A DNA stretch of 7,691 nucleotides from Pseudomonadota bacterium (GTDB taxonomy: Bacteria; Pseudomonadota; Gammaproteobacteria; Acidiferrobacterales; Acidiferrobacteraceae): NCBI GenBank assembly GCA_021797365.1, contig JAJZZU010000110.1:1-7691 (forward strand), given 5' to 3'. The notes under the pieces were generated by a model. That model ran no database searches. It worked only from the letters and a program-made list of their open reading frames with translations, and had not been told where the DNA came from. Of the stretch, positions 4,576 to 7,691 are shown in pieces. Position 1 is the first letter of the stretch. Every line of letters starts with the position of its first letter. A program made the position numbers and the translations under genes.

Positions 4576-4807
4576 AACACCTATCCGCTCAAATTGCCAA
4601 ACTCTATCAAGAACGCGGCGGCCGACCTTGCCTGCCAAGCGCGACGGGGTTTCCTTAAACCGATTCATGGCTGCCGCAGTAGCAGAGAAGGTCGGTGCCT
4701 TGCCCACGGTACATGAGTGTCTGCGCGAGGGGGCTTGCGCCGCGAAGCCTGAAGATCTCGTCGCGTACCGGACGTACCTCCTCATAAAGGGCGATGAGCG
4801 CACATAA
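4568..4807 (+). CDS. Ribbon-helix-helix antitoxin (HicB-like), with scrambled segments
   Basis: The 79-residue product is the likely antitoxin of the PIN toxin. The ATG at 4568 lies inside the end of the toxin gene (8-bp overlap), with AAGGAG at 4555-4560. Residues 24-45 (KRDGVSLNRFMAAAVAEKVG) match the second half of an RHH DNA-binding domain. Residues 8-23 do not, but the +1 frame of the same bases reads LKLPNSIKNAAADLA, exactly what the strand and first helix of such antitoxins look like. The frame is regained at an apparent 4-base tgcc duplication (ccttgcctgccaag). Near the C-terminus VPDVPP can again be read only out of frame between AKPEDLVA and KGDER. The ORF is therefore open but probably encodes a partly corrupted protein. 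In related pairs the antitoxin binds its own promoter as a dimer. Confidence 0.72.
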   Translation: MSKTPIRSNCQTLSRTRRPTLPAKRDGVSLNRFMAAAVAEKVGALPTVHECLREGACAAKPEDLVAYRTYLLIKGDERT

Positions 4808-4853
4808 GGCGCTGCGATTGTCCCGCATCCTTACCGCCGCCTGATGGCGTCTT

Positions 4854-4920
4854 TCCCTCTCGGCGCATGGACGGGCGCGAGATGCGGCCACCGCCGCGCC
4901 GAATCATCCTGCGAGAGGGA
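4854..4920. other. Nested inverted repeat, possible RNA stem-loop or cruciform
   Basis: TCCCTCTCG (4854-4862) is the exact reverse complement of CGAGAGGGA (4912-4920). Inside, TCGGCGC (4860-4866) matches GCGCCGA (4896-4902), and CGCAT (4864-4868) matches ATGCG (4882-4886). The arms share bases, so these are alternative structures. It lies about 50 bp after the antitoxin stop, in the gap between convergent genes. There is no adjacent T-run. Confidence 0.55.
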
Positions 4921-4936
4921 TCGCCGATACTCACCC

Positions 4937-4964
4937 GCCCCTTTGCGGGGGCCCTTGGGCTTTT
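4937..4964 (+). terminator. Weak candidate terminator between convergent genes
   Basis: GCCCC (4937-4941) pairs with GGGGC (4948-4952) around a 6-nt loop, followed by ccttgggc and TTTT at 4961-4964. A second mini-stem GCCC-TT-GGGC (4951-4960) abuts the T-run. It could end transcription of the PIN-antitoxin operon, though the T-run is short and displaced from the main stem. Confidence 0.35.
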
Positions 4965-5016
4965 GAACGCGCCTGATGCCTATCGGTGAGTCGCCTCACG
5001 ACCCCGTTATGTGCGC

Positions 5017-6231
5017 CTAGGAGGCGAGCTTGAGCCCGACCTTCATCCATCCGTCGGTGCGCTTGTCAAAGGCCTTGTAGGCGTCCAGCGCCCCCACGAG
5101 CTCGCGTTGTTGGGTCAGCACGGCCGAGGGATCGATGGCGCCGGTGCGCACGAGCTGGATCAGTTCCGGCAGATAGGCGCGATGATTGCAGTTACCCATG
5201 GTGATGCGCAGGTTCTTGTTCATGGCAAGGCCTATGGGAAAGAAGCGGTCGGCCGGCGGGTAGACGCCGATGATCGCCACACGCCCGGCTTTGGCGACGC
5301 TCTCCACGGCCCAGTGCAGGGCCTGGGAGGGGCCGCTACCCGGGTGCCAGTTGCCGTCGATGGGGTGCACATTGGGGGCAATCTCCTGCAATTCCTTGGC
5401 AAGCATGGCCTCCCGGCCCTTGCCGTGTTCGTGTGCCGGGCCCCCGGAGGCCATCTCCGCGTCTACGCCCACGGCATCGATCACGCATTCCGGGCCTATG
5501 CCGCCCGTCATCTCGCGCAGCACCGCCACCGGATCCTCATCGTTGAAATTGATGACCTCCGCCCCTTGGCGCTGGGCCATCTCCAGACGCGAGGGGACCT
5601 TGTCGATGGCAAAGATCCGGCCGGCGTCCAGGAGCTTGCAGCTTGCGATGGTGAATTGGCCCACCGGTCCACAACCGAATACCGCCACCACGTCACCGCC
5701 CTTGATGGCAGCGAGCTTGGCCCCAAAATAGCCCGTGGGAAAGATATCGGAGAGCAGGATCGCCTGATTGTCGGAGATGCTGTCGGGCAGGATCACGGGG
5801 CCCACCTGGGCGTAGGGGATGCGTGTGTATTCCGCCTGCAGGCCCTGGAAGGGGCCTGAGCCCTTGGGTCCCCCGAAGAAGGCGGTACCGGCGAGCGGCC
5901 CGTTGGGGTTGGCGTGATCGCACTGGGCGTAATAGCCGGCGCGGCAATAGGAGCAGTAGCCGCAGCCTATGGTCGACGGGATCACCACGCGCTCGCCCTT
6001 GCGTAGATTGCGTACATGGGCGCCGACCTCTTCGACGACCCCCACACCCTCATGGCCCAGTATGGTCCCGGGCTGCATGTCGCTCAATGTCCCGCGCACC
6101 ATGTGCAGGTCGGTCCCGCAGATGGCGCTGCTGGTGAGCTTCACAATGGCATCGTCGGGCCTTTCTAGGCGTGGCTCCGGGACATTATCGAGACGGATGT
6201 CTCCAATATCATGGAAAACGACGGCTTTCAT
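5017..6231 (-). CDS. Zinc-dependent alcohol/formaldehyde dehydrogenase (MDR family)
   Basis: The predicted 404-residue cytoplasmic enzyme is a medium-chain dehydrogenase of the FdhA/ADH type that oxidises alcohols or aldehydes with NAD. Catalytic zinc ligands are Cys38 (AICGTDLH) and His60-Glu61 (GHEGVG). The structural zinc site is Cys90, Cys93, Cys96 and Cys104 (CGYCSYCRAGYYAQC). The Rossmann motif GCGPVG is at 186-191, and the strand ending FAID favours NAD over NADP. The long insert after FFGGPKGSGPFQGLQAEY and the SDIFPTGYFGA motif are typical of the formaldehyde-dehydrogenase-like branch. The ATG at 6231 is chosen because AAGGAG lies six bases upstream (complement of 6238-6243); an upstream in-frame ATG at 6267 would add 12 unconserved residues. 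It stands alone, diverging from the pRiA4b-like gene. The true substrate is unknown. Confidence 0.95.
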   Translation of the reverse strand: MKAVVFHDIGDIRLDNVPEPRLERPDDAIVKLTSSAICGTDLHMVRGTLSDMQPGTILGHEGVGVVEEVGAHVRNLRKGERVVIPSTIGCGYCSYCRAGYYAQCDHANPNGPLAGTAFFGGPKGSGPFQGLQAEYTRIPYAQVGPVILPDSISDNQAILLSDIFPTGYFGAKLAAIKGGDVVAVFGCGPVGQFTIASCKLLDAGRIFAIDKVPSRLEMAQRQGAEVINFNDEDPVAVLREMTGGIGPECVIDAVGVDAEMASGGPAHEHGKGREAMLAKELQEIAPNVHPIDGNWHPGSGPSQALHWAVESVAKAGRVAIIGVYPPADRFFPIGLAMNKNLRITMGNCNHRAYLPELIQLVRTGAIDPSAVLTQQRELVGALDAYKAFDKRTDGWMKVGLKLAS

Positions 6232-6478
6232 GAGGCGCTCCTTGGGGCTTGTCCAGAGGGCGCCCATGCTAGGCCCAAGGGTCTGTCAGCGGACCGGCAA
6301 TTGGGCGGACCTTGGGGGGCGCCATGCGCCGGGTGGCAGTGGCCGGTTGGCCGAAGACCGGTATTTACCCGAGCGCGCCCCTGTCCCGATCGGCGCATAA
6401 GGCCCTCTTCCGGACGCGGCCGATGGTGACGGGGTGCCAGGGTTCGGCTAGGATGCGCTTTTCTTCCGGGGGATCGGC
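6232..6478. other. Divergent intergenic region, dehydrogenase / pRiA4b-like gene
   Basis: This 247-bp region holds the start signals of both genes. It includes a perfect GGCGC-cat-GCGCC hairpin (6318-6330) and GGCC/CCGG-rich inverted repeats around 6341-6362. No convincing promoter for the dehydrogenase was found, only a TAGCAT hexamer on its strand without a matched -35 box. A longer reverse-strand open frame crossing it looks like a shadow of non-coding GC-rich DNA. Confidence 0.5.
6426..6454 (+). promoter_or_regulatory. Possible sigma-70-like promoter of the pRiA4b-like gene
   Basis: GTGACG (6426-6431) and TAGGAT (6449-6454) are 17 bp apart, each with 4 of 6 consensus matches, and the -10 box ends 24 bp before the start codon at 6479. 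The ribosome-binding site is GGGGGA at 6468-6473. The match is modest. Confidence 0.3.
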
Positions 6479-7054
6479 ATGACCAAGACACGGCGCGCGA
6501 CACCGAAGATCGTGGAACTCTATATCGAGGTACAGGATATCAAGCCGCTCATCTGGCGGCGGCTGCTGGTGCCGCTCACCATCACGCTGCCCAAGCTCCA
6601 CGATATCTTACAGATTACACTCGGGTGGACCGATTCCCATCTGCACAGCTTCACCTTCGGTGAGCGCAGCTTCAGCATGCCCTATGACGAGTTCTTCGAG
6701 GAGCTGGAGATGGAAGACGAGCGTCGCAAGACCCTCGGGGCGGTGCTCGGGCGTGATCTGGGAGAATTTTCCTATCTCTATGACTTCGGCGACAGTTGGC
6801 TCTGCCGCATAAGGGTCACGCCGCGCCCGGACGCCGATCCCGACTGGAGCTATCCCCTCTGTGTGGGCGGTGCGCGCGCCGTGCCTCCCGAGGATGTCGG
6901 TGGCGCCATGGGGTACGAAAGGTTTCTGGAGGTGATCAGGGACCCGCAGCACGAGGAGCACGACGAGATGCTTGCCTGGGTCGGTGGCACCTTCGATCCC
7001 GAGGGATTCGATCTGAACGTCGTGAACCGCATCATGCGCTTTGGGCAGGCGTAG
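6479..7054 (+). CDS. Plasmid pRiA4b ORF-3 family protein
   Basis: The predicted 191-residue soluble protein is a full-length member of the pRiA4b ORF-3-like family, also seen as a passenger (TnpR-annotated) in some insertion elements. Its role is not established. Family signatures in order are PLIWRRLLVP (23-32), LHDILQITLGWTDSHLHSF (40-58), an acidic linker, YLYDFGDSW (99-107), CVGGARAVPPEDVGGAMGYE (128-146), and FDPEGFDLNVVN near the C-terminus. The start ATG at 6479 follows a GGGGGA ribosome-binding site at 6468-6473. The gene stands alone and is intact, unlike many neighbours. The family is often found on plasmids and mobile DNA, consistent with an accessory region, but no transposase is in the window. 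Confidence 0.93.
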   Translation: MTKTRRATPKIVELYIEVQDIKPLIWRRLLVPLTITLPKLHDILQITLGWTDSHLHSFTFGERSFSMPYDEFFEELEMEDERRKTLGAVLGRDLGEFSYLYDFGDSWLCRIRVTPRPDADPDWSYPLCVGGARAVPPEDVGGAMGYERFLEVIRDPQHEEHDEMLAWVGGTFDPEGFDLNVVNRIMRFGQA

Positions 7055-7468
7055 ACGCGCGGCCGCTATCCGGCGCCGGCCCGTCTCGCGGCCTTGGGGG
7101 CGTTGTGAGCGCGGCGTATGATGCGCGCACGGTGTGTTTATCGGGCGCGGCATCGTCATGTCATGCGGGGCATCGTCCAGGGCCTTGGCGCGTGATCCGC
7201 GCGATCCGCGCGCGGGGGGGCACTTCGTACGCGTCGCAGGACGTCTTCCATCTTATGCCGGGTCTTCCAGGGATCGGGCCTAAGCCTTCTGTTCTCTACA
7301 TAGGCCGGGGAGGATGGCCGACGCCAGTGGGTGCGGCCTTCGGACGCGCCTCAGAGAGGATCCTTGGCCGGTCCATCGGTCACATGCGATCGGAACCCGT
7401 GGTGATCTTCGCTCGGAATCGATGGTCCTCAATCGGAATCCGGGATCGTTATCCTACGAAACAGGTCC
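7055..7468. other. About 410 bp without a recognisable gene
   Basis: Between the pRiA4b-like stop and the membrane-protein stop no frame gives a credible protein. The region contains a CCGGCGCCGG palindrome (7070-7079), a 9-bp tandem repeat GATCCGCGC (7194-7211) running into a G-run, and three TCGGAA motifs at 7390, 7413 and 7433 in the same orientation. A long forward open frame across it is Arg/Gly/Pro-rich and domain-less, as expected from GC-rich non-coding DNA. Confidence 0.5.
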
Positions 7469-7691
7469 TTACGGCAGATGCCAGGCCAGCAGCACGAGCA
7501 AGAGGATCAAGAGAAGGGCCGACGACCACCGCCAAAAGGCCAAGGGGTTGCGCGTCAAGAGCGGGGTCCGCGGATGGCGGCGCATGGCGGACTGGGCGGG
7601 GATTTGCTCGAGATCGAAGGCGAACTCCAGGGCGTCCTGGTGGCGATCGTCGGGGCCGGGTGAGAGCGCCTTTTCTATAAGGAGGCTGAGT
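7469..7691 (-). CDS. C-terminal part of a tail-anchored membrane protein (partial)
   Basis: An open reverse-strand frame enters from the right edge of the window and runs 73 codons to a taa at 7469-7471. The visible part has an acidic, soluble stretch (DDRHQDALEFAFDLEQIPAQ), a basic linker (RRHPRTPLLTRNP), and one hydrophobic helix, AFWRWSSALLLILLLVLLAW, ending HLP at the C-terminus. Trp and Arg before the helix fit an inner-membrane tail anchor with the N-terminal part in the cytoplasm. No family is recognised; the start is outside the window. The codon choice and clean end argue that it is a real gene. Confidence 0.6.
   Translation of the reverse strand, partial: LSLLIEKALSPGPDDRHQDALEFAFDLEQIPAQSAMRRHPRTPLLTRNPLAFWRWSSALLLILLLVLLAWHLP

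Noticed and set aside
5011..5859. Forward open frame of 282 codons opposite the dehydrogenase
   Set aside because: It is antisense to a strongly conserved dehydrogenase with all zinc ligands and is explained by its codon bias.
7507..7553. Apparent frameshift in the membrane-protein fragment at a C-run
   Set aside because: On recounting, the run has four Cs and the reading frame is continuous into the hydrophobic helix.
6796..7680. Forward open frame of 294 codons at the right end
   Set aside because: Its first part shadows the pRiA4b-like gene and its last part opposes the membrane-protein end; the composition is typical of random GC-rich frames.
1..7691. CRISPR array, tRNA or rRNA gene, transposase
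   Set aside because: No regularly spaced repeats, cloverleaf-like sequence, rRNA motifs or transposase coding sequence were found on either strand.

Overview
This window looks like accessory DNA from a high-GC bacterium, most likely a proteobacterium. The best-preserved genes (HxlR regulator, zinc alcohol dehydrogenase, pRiA4b ORF-3-like protein) and the toxin-like genes are of types common there. The sequence alone does not fix the species. The left two thirds are a patchwork of small nuclease or toxin-type genes, regulators and broken genes. The right third is a more ordinary stretch with an intact dehydrogenase and an intact pRiA4b-like gene.

Layout. 1-226 is a frameshifted, 3'-truncated second copy of the HxlR regulator gene that is intact at 1349-1726. 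It is fused to a 3' gene remnant (227-464) that perhaps comes from a helicase. After a cluster of short perfect hairpins (490-571) comes a NYN-domain nuclease gene (616-1158), whose C-terminal tail (1137-1247) has been thrown out of frame at an A-run and whose active-site region carries a 12-bp tandem duplication. After HxlR, a 306-bp stretch without a recognisable gene leads to a small reverse-strand ORF of 49 codons (2033-2182). A 78-bp element bounded by 10-bp inverted repeats (2234-2311) follows. Next is a decayed subtilisin-like protease of the IetS type (2321-2936) that keeps the catalytic Asp and His but has lost the Ser region.

2975-4100 (reverse) is a compact two-gene operon: a TPR protein, then a HEPN-domain protein with an R-x6-H motif, overlapping by 11 bp. 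It diverges from a PIN toxin / ribbon-helix-helix antitoxin pair (4099-4807, forward). The short divergent region holds a good sigma-70-like promoter for the TPR-HEPN operon. Its 17-bp spacer is almost exactly a palindrome, and its predicted start point falls on the TPR start codon. The PIN and antitoxin genes are open, but parts of them read correctly only in shifted frames, which suggests compensating indels.

A structured intergenic stretch (4808-5016) separates these from a zinc-dependent alcohol dehydrogenase (5017-6231, reverse). The divergent pRiA4b ORF-3-like gene (6479-7054, forward) follows, then about 410 bp without a gene, and the C-terminal end of a tail-anchored membrane protein entering from the right edge (7469-7691, reverse).

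Taken together, HEPN, PIN, NYN, IetS-like and possible helicase pieces look like an eroding defence or toxin-antitoxin island. Several lesions are single-base changes, some in homopolymers, so sequencing error must be excluded before the decay is taken as biological.
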